From positions 1 through 13,911 of the forward strand of contig DAHWNE010000401.1 in the NCBI GenBank assembly GCA_027340195.1: a stretch of DNA of 13,911 nt. Direction: 5' to 3'. This stretch comes from Acetobacteraceae bacterium (lineage in GTDB: Bacteria > Pseudomonadota > Alphaproteobacteria > Acetobacterales > Acetobacteraceae). The notes under the pieces are model-generated. The model was not told the origin of the DNA and did not search any database. It saw nothing but the letters and a program-made list of their open reading frames with translations. This document shows, one piece after another, positions 1 to 7,332 of the stretch (positions within the stretch are counted from its first letter, which is position 1; the number at the start of each line of letters is the position of its first letter). The position numbers were made by a program, and so were the translations under genes.

Positions 1-126
1 TTACGCCGTGGCCGCGCGCAAGCGCGGGCGCGCCGCCTGCCCGTTCGCCGGGGCGGGCGGCTGAGGGTGACGGCGAGCGGCCGGCCAGGGCATGATCGGG
101 CCCTCACCAGGGGGAACACCGCGGTC

Positions 127-744
127 ATGCCCGCCGCCGAAATCTGCACCCTGCATATCAGCCTGATCGGCTCCGATCCGGAGATCTGGCGCCAGCTCGA
201 CATCCCGACCGACATCACGCTCGACACGCTCAACGAGATCGTGCAGGCGGCGATGGGCTGGACCGGCGATCATCTGTGGGAGTTCGCGCGTGGGCGTGAC
301 CGCTTCGCGCCGCTGGCGGAGCGGGACTGGGTCCCCGCGAACACGATCGATGCCGAGACCACCGATCTGCTCTCCGTGCTCGGCCCGCGCGCGACCACGC
401 TGCGCTACCTTTACGATTTCGGCGATTGCTGGGAGCACCGGTTGCGGCTGACCGCGCGGCGCCCGTCGCCGCCGGACGTCGTCTTTCCGCGGCTGGTCGG
501 CGGGGAGCGCAACGCCCCGCCCGAGGATTGCGGCGGTATCGACTCCTACTATGACAAGCTCGCCGCGCTGGCGGAACCGGACTGCGATCCGGAGCTGCGC
601 GAGTGGATGGGCGAGTACGACCCCGCGACGATCGACGCGGCCGGGATCGGAAATCGCCTGGCCGCGATCGCCCGTGAGATGGAACGGGCACGTGCCAAAC
701 GCGCCGCGCCTCCCACGCCGAGACGGCGGTCAACCAAGACTTAA
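127..744 (+). CDS. Plasmid pRiA4b ORF-3 family protein
   Basis: A 205-residue protein of the pRiA4b ORF-3-like family, whose biochemical role is not established. Family hallmarks appear in order: an N-terminal strand with EIWRQLDIP (residues 19-27), AMGWTGDHLWEF (42-53), the signature YDFGDCWEH (96-104; most members have Gly or Ser where this has Cys) and PPEDCGG (131-137). The last ~25 residues are Arg/Ala/Pro-rich, basic and probably disordered. Length fits the family. I chose ATG 127 because the conserved fold begins almost at once and a purine-rich AGGGGGAA lies at 109-116, although the spacing (10 nt) is a little long. A GTG at 67 would add 20 non-conserved residues. The gene is followed after 40 nt by the Tad-like cluster, with no obvious functional link. 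Despite the family name, nothing nearby indicates a plasmid. Confidence 0.9.
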   Translation: MPAAEICTLHISLIGSDPEIWRQLDIPTDITLDTLNEIVQAAMGWTGDHLWEFARGRDRFAPLAERDWVPANTIDAETTDLLSVLGPRATTLRYLYDFGDCWEHRLRLTARRPSPPDVVFPRLVGGERNAPPEDCGGIDSYYDKLAALAEPDCDPELREWMGEYDPATIDAAGIGNRLAAIAREMERARAKRAAPPTPRRRSTKT

Positions 745-753
745 CCTTTCGCG

Positions 754-781
754 GGCAGGCTTCGGGGATCGGGAGCCTGCC
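754..781 (+). promoter_or_regulatory. 10-bp hairpin covering the Shine-Dalgarno of the TadG-like gene
   Basis: The arms GGCAGGCT (754-761) and AGCCTGCC (774-781) are perfectly complementary. A G-U and a C-G pair extend the stem to 10 bp (754-763 with 772-781), leaving an 8-nt loop. The 3' arm contains most of the GGGAG ribosome-binding site (771-775) and ends three bases before ATG 785. As RNA it would hide the ribosome-binding site, so a translational control role is plausible. No T-run follows, so it is not an intrinsic terminator. The structure is seen directly; the function is inference. Confidence 0.5.
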
Positions 782-784
782 GCC

Positions 785-2074
785 ATGTCTCGCCATCCCT
801 CACGGCGCGCCGATCGTCGGGGCGCCATCGCCATCCTGACCGCGCTGATGCTACCGGCGATGCTGGCCGCCGGGGCGCTGATCCTGGATGGCGGGCTCTG
901 GATGGTGGAAAGTACCCGCTTGCAGATCGCCGCCGACGCGGCCGCCAACGGGGTCGGCTATCTGCTCGCCGATACCGCCCTGCAAGGCGAAACCGCCGCC
1001 CAGCAGCAGGCCGTGCTGCAAGCCGTCGCGCTGGCGGAGGCCGACGGCGCCAGTGACAACGCCGCCCTGCTGGGCAGCCTGGTCACCCCGGTCAGCGTGA
1101 GCGTCGCCGCCGACTGGTCCAGCGCCACCGTCACCCTCACCGCGCAGGCCGGCAGCGTGCTGGCCGGGGTGTTCGGCCTGTCCGGCCCCACCCTGACCGC
1201 AACCGCCACCGTCGGCTCCGCCCCCGCCGGGGCCTGCGTGCTGGCGCTCAACCCCTCGGCGAGCGATGCGATCGACGCCAACAACATGGGTGTCATCAAG
1301 GCCACGGGCTGCGGGATCTTCGCGGATTCCTCGGCCAGCGACGCGATCTACCTCAACTCCGGGACGATCGACGGGGAAACCGTCGCCGCGGTCGGCGATT
1401 TCGCGGAATCCAACAGCGGCAGCAACACCCTGCCGGTCACCCCGACCGACGGCGCCGCCGCCAAGCCCGACCCGTTCGCCGCCCTCACCCCGCCCAGCGC
1501 CAGCGGCTGCGATTTCCCCTCCGGCACCAGTTTCACAGCCTGGAAATCCACTCCCTACGCCTTCAGCCCGGCCAACCACACCAACGTGTTCTGCGGCAAC
1601 ACCACGATCGGCGGCAACGGCAGCACCGATACTTTCGCCCCCGGTGTGTATTACGTGATCGACGGCAACCTGATCTTCAACAACGCCACCATCACCCAGG
1701 CATCCGGGGTCAGCTTCGTGCTGACCGGCAGCAGCCCGGGGGCGCTGCAATGGACCAACTATTCCAATACCAACACCAACATGACCGCGCCCTCCTCCGG
1801 CCCCACCGCCGGGATCCTGTTCTGGCAGGAATGCGGATCCGGCGGCACCAGCCCCACCAACACCATGGCCGGCGGGTCCAGCCTGGTCGTCTCGGGCGCG
1901 TTCTACGCCCCCTGCGGCAAGCTCTCCATGAGCAACAATGCCCAGTTCGACACCGCCGCCGGCGGGTCGCTGAGCGTGATCGCCAACACGCTCGAGGCAG
2001 TGGGTTCGGCCGGCATCTCCGCCGCCGGCGCCAGCACCGGCAACGCCGCCGGCAAGCCCCGGCTCACCCAATGA
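785..2074 (+). CDS. TadG-like Flp pilus-assembly protein with repeat-rich extracellular domain
   Basis: A 429-residue envelope protein. The basic N-terminus with RRGAIAILTALM (11-22), a single hydrophobic segment (about 13-35) and the following helix VESTRLQIAADAAANG (41-56) match the N-terminal domain of TadE/TadG-like Flp pilus-assembly proteins. The rest should be extracytoplasmic: low in charge and rich in Ser, Thr, Asn, Gly and Ala, with a motif SASDAI repeated 25 residues apart (158, 183) and a 'PGVYYVIDGNLIFNN' type strand pattern suggesting a beta-helix-like fold. It has six Cys (from 151 onward), enough for three disulfides. I see no von Willebrand A domain of the kind found in longer TadG proteins. 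ATG 785 is preceded by GGGAG (771-775) with 9-nt spacing. The stop overlaps the next start as ATGA (2071-2074), implying translational coupling. Family assignment is good; its exact role in pilus or adhesin assembly is inferred. Confidence 0.85.
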   Translation: MSRHPSRRADRRGAIAILTALMLPAMLAAGALILDGGLWMVESTRLQIAADAAANGVGYLLADTALQGETAAQQQAVLQAVALAEADGASDNAALLGSLVTPVSVSVAADWSSATVTLTAQAGSVLAGVFGLSGPTLTATATVGSAPAGACVLALNPSASDAIDANNMGVIKATGCGIFADSSASDAIYLNSGTIDGETVAAVGDFAESNSGSNTLPVTPTDGAAAKPDPFAALTPPSASGCDFPSGTSFTAWKSTPYAFSPANHTNVFCGNTTIGGNGSTDTFAPGVYYVIDGNLIFNNATITQASGVSFVLTGSSPGALQWTNYSNTNTNMTAPSSGPTAGILFWQECGSGGTSPTNTMAGGSSLVVSGAFYAPCGKLSMSNNAQFDTAAGGSLSVIANTLEAVGSAGISAAGASTGNAAGKPRLTQ

Positions 2075-2532
2075 GGGTCCGCCGGGACCGGCGCGGGGTG
2101 GTGGCGATCGAGGCGGCGATCGCGCTGGCGCTGGTGGTGGTGCCCACCGTGCTGACCCTGTTCGATCTCGGCGGCGTGCTCGAAACCCGGCTGCGGGTGG
2201 ACCGCGCGTTGCAGGCCGGCATGTTCGCGGCCTGGGCGATCAGCGGCGCCACCGCCAGCCAGATCACCCAGGCGGCGGCGGCCGGGGCGGGCAACACCAG
2301 CGCCGGCCCCAGCGTCAGCGCGACCGCCAGCTTCAGCTACCTCTGCCTGGCCCCCACCGGCACCTACGGCTCCGGCAGCCCCGCCAGCGCCGGCACCGCC
2401 TGCCCCTCGGGCCAGGTGCTGGGCGAATGGGTCACCATCGCCACCAGCGCGGCGGTGAGCCTGCCGTTCCCGCTGCCCGGGGTCGCCTCGCCGATGACCC
2501 TGACCGCCACCGGCCGGACGAGGATCCAATGA
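2071..2532 (+). CDS. TadE-like pilus assembly protein (first of two)
   Basis: A 153-residue protein with the TadE-type N-terminus: basic MRVRRDRRG, then VVAIEAAIALALVVVPTVLTLFDLG as a single hydrophobic helix (about 10-34) containing the conserved Glu five residues after the Gly, as in pseudopilins. The remainder (Ala/Ser/Gly/Thr-rich, with Cys near residues 92 and 111) should lie outside the membrane. Family members are minor pseudopilin-like subunits processed by a prepilin peptidase and needed for Flp/Tad pilus biogenesis. ATG 2071 overlaps the previous stop by 4 bp and has no clear Shine-Dalgarno, so translation probably depends on coupling. Its own TGA (2530-2532) overlaps the next ATG in the same way. 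It diverges more from classical TadE than the next gene does; 'TadE/TadG-like family' is the safest name. Confidence 0.8.
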   Translation: MRVRRDRRGVVAIEAAIALALVVVPTVLTLFDLGGVLETRLRVDRALQAGMFAAWAISGATASQITQAAAAGAGNTSAGPSVSATASFSYLCLAPTGTYGSGSPASAGTACPSGQVLGEWVTIATSAAVSLPFPLPGVASPMTLTATGRTRIQ

Positions 2533-2551
2533 GCTGGGATCCAATGAACCG
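2522..2551 (+). repeat. 15-bp tandem duplication creating two start contexts
   Basis: Units 2522-2536 and 2537-2551 match at 13 of 15 positions, and the first 11 bases (GGATCCAATGA) are identical. Each unit carries an ATG with the same seven bases upstream (ATG 2529 and ATG 2544). The unit is five codons long, so both starts are in the same frame of the second TadE-like gene. Only the first ATG overlaps the upstream TGA. Confidence 0.75.
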
Positions 2552-2927
2552 ACGGGGCACCGCGGCGATCGAGTTCGCGCTGGCGTTCCCGCTGCTGCTG
2601 GTCGCGTTCCTGGCCGCGTTTGAGCTGTTCCGCCTGGTCCAGGCGCAGCGCGTTCTCGACCTCGCGGTGACCCAGGCGCTCCGCTACGGGGCGGTGCGCA
2701 GCACCTCGGCCAGCAGCGCCGACATTCAGGGCGTGGTCACCACCACCCTGACCGGGCTGCTGGGCAGCGCAGCGGGAGTTTCGGTGACGGTCGGCTTCTC
2801 GCCCGCCTACGCGCCGGGGGACCAGCTCTCGGTCTCCGCCCAGCTGCCCTGGACGGCGGATTTCCTGCCGGGGGCGTTCGCCGCCGTCACCCTCGACGCC
2901 TCCGGGGCGATCACGGTGCAGAACTGA
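2529..2927 (+). CDS. TadE-like pilus assembly protein (second of two)
   Basis: A 132-residue TadE family protein. The N-terminal motif RRGTAAIEFALAFPLLLVAF (8-27) is the classic TadE signature: Gly, then Glu at +5, at the head of a ~22-residue hydrophobic helix. After it comes an amphipathic stretch (FRLVQAQRVLDLAVTQALRYGAV), and then a beta-rich extracytoplasmic tail ending VTVGFSPAYAPGDQLSV... as in many TadE proteins. The expected role is a minor pseudopilin or assembly factor of a Flp/Tad pilus in the inner membrane. ATG 2529 overlaps the upstream stop and has GAGGA (2520-2524) only 4 nt away. A second in-frame ATG at 2544 sits in a duplicated context and would give 127 residues, starting directly at the conserved MNRRG. 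Either could be used. No Tad ATPase, secretin or prepilin peptidase gene lies in the window. Confidence 0.85.
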   Translation: MSWDPMNRRGTAAIEFALAFPLLLVAFLAAFELFRLVQAQRVLDLAVTQALRYGAVRSTSASSADIQGVVTTTLTGLLGSAAGVSVTVGFSPAYAPGDQLSVSAQLPWTADFLPGAFAAVTLDASGAITVQN

Positions 2928-2971
2928 CCTGCGCGGGCGATAGGCACTCGCTTTTCCACCCCGATGCGCCT

Positions 2972-2989
2972 ATGTGTGCGCCGCACCAT
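2972..2989 (+). other. Small hairpin directly upstream of the terminator
   Basis: ATG-GTGC (2972-2979, one bulged T at 2975) pairs with GCACCAT (2983-2989) around a 3-nt loop, giving seven base pairs. It lies three bases before the strong terminator stem, so the leader could form two stacked hairpins. It could be chance in GC-rich DNA. Confidence 0.3.
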
Positions 2990-2992
2990 GCC

Positions 2993-3019
2993 CGCCCGGC
3001 CTTCCGCCGGGCGTTTTTT
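2993..3019 (+). terminator. Intrinsic (rho-independent) terminator
   Basis: A perfect 8-bp GC stem CGCCCGGC (2993-3000) / GCCGGGCG (3006-3013), with a 5-nt loop CTTCC, is followed immediately by six T (3014-3019). It lies 65 nt after the stop of the second TadE-like gene, so it most simply terminates that transcript. However, it ends only 16 nt before ATG 3036 of typA, so any typA promoter must lie upstream of it or inside it. Confidence 0.8.
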
Positions 3020-3035
3020 CGCGCCCGGGACCCCA

Positions 3036-4871
3036 ATGGACATCCGCAACATCGCCATCATCGCCCATGTCGATCATGGCAAGACCACCCTGGTCGATCA
3101 GCTGCTGCGCCAATCCGGCGCCTTCCGCGACCATCAGGCGGTGGCCGAACGCGCGCTGGACCGCAACGACCTCGAGCGCGAGCGGGGCATCACCATCCTC
3201 GCCAAATGCACCTCGGTGGTCTGGAAGGGAACCCGGGTCAACATCGTCGATACCCCCGGCCACGCCGATTTCGGCGGCGAGGTCGAGCGCATCCTCAACA
3301 TGGTCGATGGCGCCCTGGTGCTGGTCGATGCCGCGGAGGGCGTGCTGCCGCAGACCAAATTCGTGGTCGGCAAGGCGCTGGCCCGCGGCCTGCACCCGAT
3401 CGTGGTGGTCAACAAGGTGGACCGCGCGGACGCCCGCCCCGACGAGGTGCATACCGAGGTGTTCGACCTGTTCGCCGCCCTCGGCGCCACCGACGCGCAG
3501 CTCGATTTCCCCACGCTCTACGCCTCCGGCCGCCAGGGCTGGGCCGATCTGACGCTGGACGGTCCGCGTAAGGACCTCTCCGCCCTGTTCGACCTGGTGC
3601 TGCGCCACGTGCCGGCGCCGGTGCTGGACCCGGAGGCACCGTTCGCGATGGTCGCCTCCATCCTCGACTACGACAATTTCCTCGGCCGCGTGCTGACCGG
3701 CCGGGTGGAGCAGGGCCGCGCCCGTCTCAACATGCCGCTCAAGGTGCTGCACGCCGATGGGCGGGTGGTGGAAACCGGGCGCCTGTCCAAGCTGATGTCG
3801 TTCCGCGGCCTCGACCGGGTGCCGGTGGAGGAGGTCGCGGCCGGCGACATCGTCGCCATCGCCGGCCTCGCCGAGGCCACCGTGCCGGACACCATCGGCG
3901 CGCCCGAACTCGCCGCCCCGCTGCCGGCGATTCCGGTCGATCCGCCCACCCTCGCCATGACCTTCCGCATCAATGACGGCCCGCTGGCGGGGCGGGAGGG
4001 CAAGAAGGTCACCTCGCGCCAGATTCGCGAGCGGCTGTTCCGCGAGGCTGAGGGCAACGTCGCCATCCGCGTCACCGACAGCAACGAGACCGAGGCGTTC
4101 GAGGTGGCCGGGCGCGGCGAGCTTCAGCTCGGCGTGCTGATCGAGACCATGCGCCGCGAGGGGTTCGAACTCTGCATCGGCCGCCCCCGCGTGCTGACCC
4201 GCCGCCATCCGGAAACCGGCGCCCGCGAGGAGCCGATGGAGGAGGCGCTGGTCGATGTGGACGAACCCTTCGCCGGCGTGGTGGTGGAGAAGCTCTCACG
4301 CCGCAAGGGCGAGCTGCGCGACATGCGCCCCTCCGGCGGGGGCAAGGTGCGGCTCACCTTCGCCATCCCCAGCCGCGGGCTGATCGGCTACCATAGCGAG
4401 TTCCTGACCGACACCCGCGGCACCGGCATCATGAACCGGATGTTCGCCGGCTACGGCCCGTGGAAAGGCCCGATCGAGGGCCGCCGCTCCGGCTCGCTGA
4501 TCTCCAACGCCGACGGGGAGGCGGTGCATTACGCGCTGTTCTACCTTCAGGAGCGCGGCACCCTGTTCGTCTCCCCGGGGGAGAAGGTCTATGTCGGCAT
4601 GATCCTGGGCGAGCATTCGCGCGGATCGGACCTGGACGTGAACCCGATCAAGGAGAAGAAGCTCACCAACATCCGCGCCGCCGGCAAGGACGACGCGATG
4701 CTGCTGATCCCGCCGCGACGCATGAGCCTCGAGCAGGCGATCGCCTATGTCGAGGACGACGAGCTGGTGGAGGTGACGCCCGGCGCGGTGCGGCTGCGCA
4801 AGCGGTTCCTCGACCCGCATGAGCGCAAGCGGAGCGAACGGCGGAGCGAGGCCGAGAGCGAGGCGGCGTAG
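3036..4871 (+). CDS. typA: Translational GTPase TypA/BipA
   Basis: A 611-residue GTPase of the EF-G/LepA superfamily that binds the 70S ribosome and supports 50S assembly and stress or cold adaptation. The G-motifs are intact: P-loop AHVDHGKT (10-17), RGITI (50-54), DTPG (72-75) and NKVD (126-129). They are followed by the beta-barrel domain, EF-G III/V-like domains and the TypA-specific C-terminal domain beginning [11 protein letters not shown] (446 on), with [19 protein letters not shown] and [18 protein letters not shown]. The length is normal. I chose ATG 3036 because [17 protein letters not shown] is the usual N-terminus; GGGA (3027-3030) sits 5 nt upstream. The same frame is open back to ATG 2964, which would add 24 Arg/Pro-rich residues encoded across the terminator, probably not used. 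The short acidic/basic tail ([15 protein letters not shown]) is non-conserved. Confidence 0.97.
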   Translation: MDIRNIAIIAHVDHGKTTLVDQLLRQSGAFRDHQAVAERALDRNDLERERGITILAKCTSVVWKGTRVNIVDTPGHADFGGEVERILNMVDGALVLVDAAEGVLPQTKFVVGKALARGLHPIVVVNKVDRADARPDEVHTEVFDLFAALGATDAQLDFPTLYASGRQGWADLTLDGPRKDLSALFDLVLRHVPAPVLDPEAPFAMVASILDYDNFLGRVLTGRVEQGRARLNMPLKVLHADGRVVETGRLSKLMSFRGLDRVPVEEVAAGDIVAIAGLAEATVPDTIGAPELAAPLPAIPVDPPTLAMTFRINDGPLAGREGKKVTSRQIRERLFREAEGNVAIRVTDSNETEAFEVAGRGELQLGVLIETMRREGFELCIGRPRVLTRRHPETGAREEPMEEALVDVDEPFAGVVVEKLSRRKGELRDMRPSGGGKVRLTFAIPSRGLIGYHSEFLTDTRGTGIMNRMFAGYGPWKGPIEGRRSGSLISNADGEAVHYALFYLQERGTLFVSPGEKVYVGMILGEHSRGSDLDVNPIKEKKLTNIRAAGKDDAMLLIPPRRMSLEQAIAYVEDDELVEVTPGAVRLRKRFLDPHERKRSERRSEAESEAA

Positions 4872-4874
4872 CCC

Positions 4875-4902
4875 GCCCCGCGATACGGGGCAGGCTCTGC
4901 CC
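4875..4902. other. Overlapping inverted repeats between convergent typA and molybdenum-hydroxylase gene
   Basis: The 43-bp gap between two convergent stop codons holds GCCCCG-cgata-CGGGGC (4875-4891) and, sharing its right arm, GGGCAG-gct-CTGCCC (4888-4902). Only one can form at a time. There is no T-run on either strand, so a bidirectional terminator is possible but not demonstrated. Confidence 0.35.
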
Positions 4903-4914
4903 GGGGCCGCCGCC

Positions 4915-7287
4915 TCAAACCCCGCGCGCGGCCCGGATCGCCTCCCACACCCGAAGCGGGGTGGCCGGCATGTCGATATGGGTGATCCCATATTCCGACA
5001 ACGCATCGACCACCGCATTCATCACCGCCGGCATCGACCCCGCGCAGCCCGCCTCCCCACAACCCTTGGCGCCGAGCACGTTGGTCTTGCAGGGCACCGG
5101 ATGGCTGTGAAACTCGTAGTTCAGCACATCCGCCGCCCGCGGCAGCGCATAGTCCATGTAGGAGCCGGTGACCGGCTGGCCGGTCTCGTCGTAGCGCACC
5201 CATTCCATCAGCGCCTGGCCGATCCCCTGCGCCACCCCGCCATGGGCCTGGCCTTCCACCAGCAGCGGATTGATGATGGTCCCGAAATCATTGACCATCA
5301 CGTAGCGGACCACCTGGGTCACGCCGGTCTCGGGGTCGATCTCCACTTCCGCGATATGGCACCCGTTCGGGTAGGCGAAGGGAGGGGATTTCGCCACGTG
5401 GCGCACGGAAAGCGTGCGCGGCAGCCCCTCCGGCAGGCTGGCGCCGGCGGCGCGGACCTGCGCCGCCAGCTCCATGATGCCGATGCCGCGATCGGTGCCC
5501 ATGATGCGAAACCGCCCGCCGCCGGCGGCCAGCTCGAACTCCACGTCGCTTTCCCCGGCCTCCAGCAGATGCGCGGCCAGCTTGCGGCCCTGGGCGATCA
5601 CCAGCTCGGAGGCCTCGGCGATCGCGGTGCCGCTCGCCATCAGCGATTTCGATCCGCCGGTGCCGCCGCCGGCCAGCAGCTCGTCGGAATCGCCCTGCAG
5701 CAGGCGGATCTTCTCGAACGGCACGCCCAGCCGCGAGGCCAGCACCTGCGCGAACGGCGTGGCATGGCCCTGGCCGTAATCCAGCGTGCCGGTGATGATG
5801 GTGACGCTACCGTCGTCCTCGAAACGGATGCCGCCCATCTCCTGCGCCGGCGGGCCGGTCACTTCCAGATACTGACCGATGCCGATGCCGCGCAGCCTCC
5901 CGCGTTCGCGGCTCTCGCGCCGGCGCCGGGGGAAGCCGTCCCAGTCGGCCGCGGCCAGGGCTTCCTCCAGGATCGCCGGAAAATCGCCGCTGTCGTAAAC
6001 GGTGCCGGCCGGGGTGGTCCAGGGCAGTTGCTCGGGGCGGATATGGTTGCGCCGGCGGATCTCGATGCGGTCGATCCCCATCTCCCGCGCGGCCGTGTCC
6101 AGCAGGCGCTCGATATAGTAGTTGCTCTCGGGCCGACCGGCGCCGCGATACGGCCCCACCGGGGAGGTGTTGGTGAACACCGCCTGCGTGATCACCTCCT
6201 GCGCCGGCGTGGCATAGACGCTGATGGTGTTCTTCACCACGTTGCCGGTCGGCTGCAACACGGTGCCGTTGGACAGATAGGCGCCGATATTGCCGTAGCC
6301 GCGCACGCGCAGGGCCAGGATGCGTCCCTCGGCATCGAAGGCGAGTTCCTGCTCCATGTCGTGGGCGCGGCCGTGGCTGTCGGACAGGAAGCTCTCGCTG
6401 CGCTCGTCGCGCCACTTCACCGGCGCGCCCAGCACGCGCGCGGCGTGCAGGATGGCGATATATTCCGGGTAGCAGGAGGATTTCATCCCGAACGAGCCAC
6501 CGACGTTGCCGGTCAGCACCCGCACCTGCTCGGGCTTGGCGTGCAGCACGTGGCACAGCAGGTTGCGCATCGGGAAGGTGCCCTGGCAGCCCAGGCGCAG
6601 GGTCCAGTGCTCCCGCGCCGGATCGTATTCGCCGATCGCGGCGCGCGGCTCCATCGGGCAGACCGCGACGCGCGTGTTGAGGATCTTCATCCGCGTCACA
6701 TGCGCCGCGGCGGCGAAGGCGGCCTCCACCCGGGCGGTATCGCCGTGGTGGAAATCCAGGATCACGTTGCCCGGGGTTGCATCGTGCACCAGCGGCGCGC
6801 CGGGGGCGACCGCGGCGCGCGCCTCGGTGACCGCATCCAGCGGGTCGATGTCCACCATCACCGCCTCGGCGCCGTCGCGGGCGGATTTCCAGGTCTCGGC
6901 CACCACCACCGCCACCGGGTCGCCGACGAAGCGCACCTTGTCGGTGGTCAGCGGCGGCTGGACGGGCTTGGGCATGTCCGACCCATCGGCCTGCTTGAAC
7001 GCCTGGCCGGACGGCATCGGCCCCAGCCCCGCCGCCACCAGATCGGCCCCGGTGAACACGGCGCGCACACCAGGCACCGCCAGCGCCGGCGCGGTATCGA
7101 TGCCGCGGATGATGCCGTGCGCGTGGCCCGAGCGCACCATCACCGCATAGAGCTGGCCGGGCAGGTTGATGTCGTCGGTATAGCGGCCCTGGCCCTGCAG
7201 CAGGACCGGATCCTCCTTGCGGGAGACCGGCTGGCCGATGGCGTATTTCGCTTCGGCAACGTCGAGCGGGCTGAACGGAGCATTCAT
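4915..7287 (-). CDS. Xanthine dehydrogenase/CO dehydrogenase-family molybdopterin-binding large subunit (form II)
   Basis: A 790-residue large subunit of a molybdenum hydroxylase, the subunit that holds the molybdopterin cytosine dinucleotide-type cofactor and hydroxylates a substrate with water. In order it shows the N-terminal a/b hammerhead domain (about 15-135, starting GQPVSRKEDPVLLQGQGRYTDD), then the two Mo-cofactor domains with GNVGGSFGMK, the active-site loop PYRGAGR (Tyr 380), LDYGQGHATPFAQ, GQAHGGVAQGIGQAL and GCGEAG with the catalytic Glu 745. The loop is the form II type (AYRGAGR-like), not the VAYRCSFR loop of true CO dehydrogenase, so the substrate is probably not CO and cannot be named. 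No FAD (CoxM) or 2Fe-2S (CoxS) subunit gene is adjacent. ATG 7287 (MNAPFSPLD) follows GGAAGG with a long 13-nt gap. The frame is open to 7368, but the extra residues are not family-like. Confidence 0.93.
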   Translation of the reverse strand: MNAPFSPLDVAEAKYAIGQPVSRKEDPVLLQGQGRYTDDINLPGQLYAVMVRSGHAHGIIRGIDTAPALAVPGVRAVFTGADLVAAGLGPMPSGQAFKQADGSDMPKPVQPPLTTDKVRFVGDPVAVVVAETWKSARDGAEAVMVDIDPLDAVTEARAAVAPGAPLVHDATPGNVILDFHHGDTARVEAAFAAAAHVTRMKILNTRVAVCPMEPRAAIGEYDPAREHWTLRLGCQGTFPMRNLLCHVLHAKPEQVRVLTGNVGGSFGMKSSCYPEYIAILHAARVLGAPVKWRDERSESFLSDSHGRAHDMEQELAFDAEGRILALRVRGYGNIGAYLSNGTVLQPTGNVVKNTISVYATPAQEVITQAVFTNTSPVGPYRGAGRPESNYYIERLLDTAAREMGIDRIEIRRRNHIRPEQLPWTTPAGTVYDSGDFPAILEEALAAADWDGFPRRRRESRERGRLRGIGIGQYLEVTGPPAQEMGGIRFEDDGSVTIITGTLDYGQGHATPFAQVLASRLGVPFEKIRLLQGDSDELLAGGGTGGSKSLMASGTAIAEASELVIAQGRKLAAHLLEAGESDVEFELAAGGGRFRIMGTDRGIGIMELAAQVRAAGASLPEGLPRTLSVRHVAKSPPFAYPNGCHIAEVEIDPETGVTQVVRYVMVNDFGTIINPLLVEGQAHGGVAQGIGQALMEWVRYDETGQPVTGSYMDYALPRAADVLNYEFHSHPVPCKTNVLGAKGCGEAGCAGSMPAVMNAVVDALSEYGITHIDMPATPLRVWEAIRAARGV

Positions 7288-7332
7288 GGTCGGGTGACAT
7301 CCTTCCGCGACGGGCGCGCGGGCGCCCTGTTT

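Noticed and set aside
1..66. Possible 3' end of an upstream rightward gene (frame open from base 2 to TGA at 62-64), or of a leftward gene ending with TAA at base 1-3.
   Set aside because: Both readings are only GC-rich low-complexity peptides (Ala/Arg/Gly/Pro). There is no recognisable domain and too little sequence to choose between them.
1..438. Leftward 145-codon frame antisense to the pRiA4b-type gene.
   Set aside because: It covers a well-recognised gene on the other strand, has Arg/Ala/Gly-rich non-family sequence and no start signal.
2940..2973. Inverted repeat ATAGGC ... GCCTAT.
   Set aside because: Only 6 bp with a 22-nt loop and no extension; expected by chance.
2964..3035. 24-residue N-terminal extension of TypA from ATG 2964.
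   Set aside because: TypA proteins normally begin right at [17 protein letters not shown]; the extension would be coded by the terminator stem and T-run. It is kept only as a regulatory possibility.
7288..7300. ATG at 7300 directly after GGAAGG, as start of the molybdenum-hydroxylase gene.
   Set aside because: It is out of frame with the large subunit (offset 13) and has no space after the Shine-Dalgarno-like sequence.
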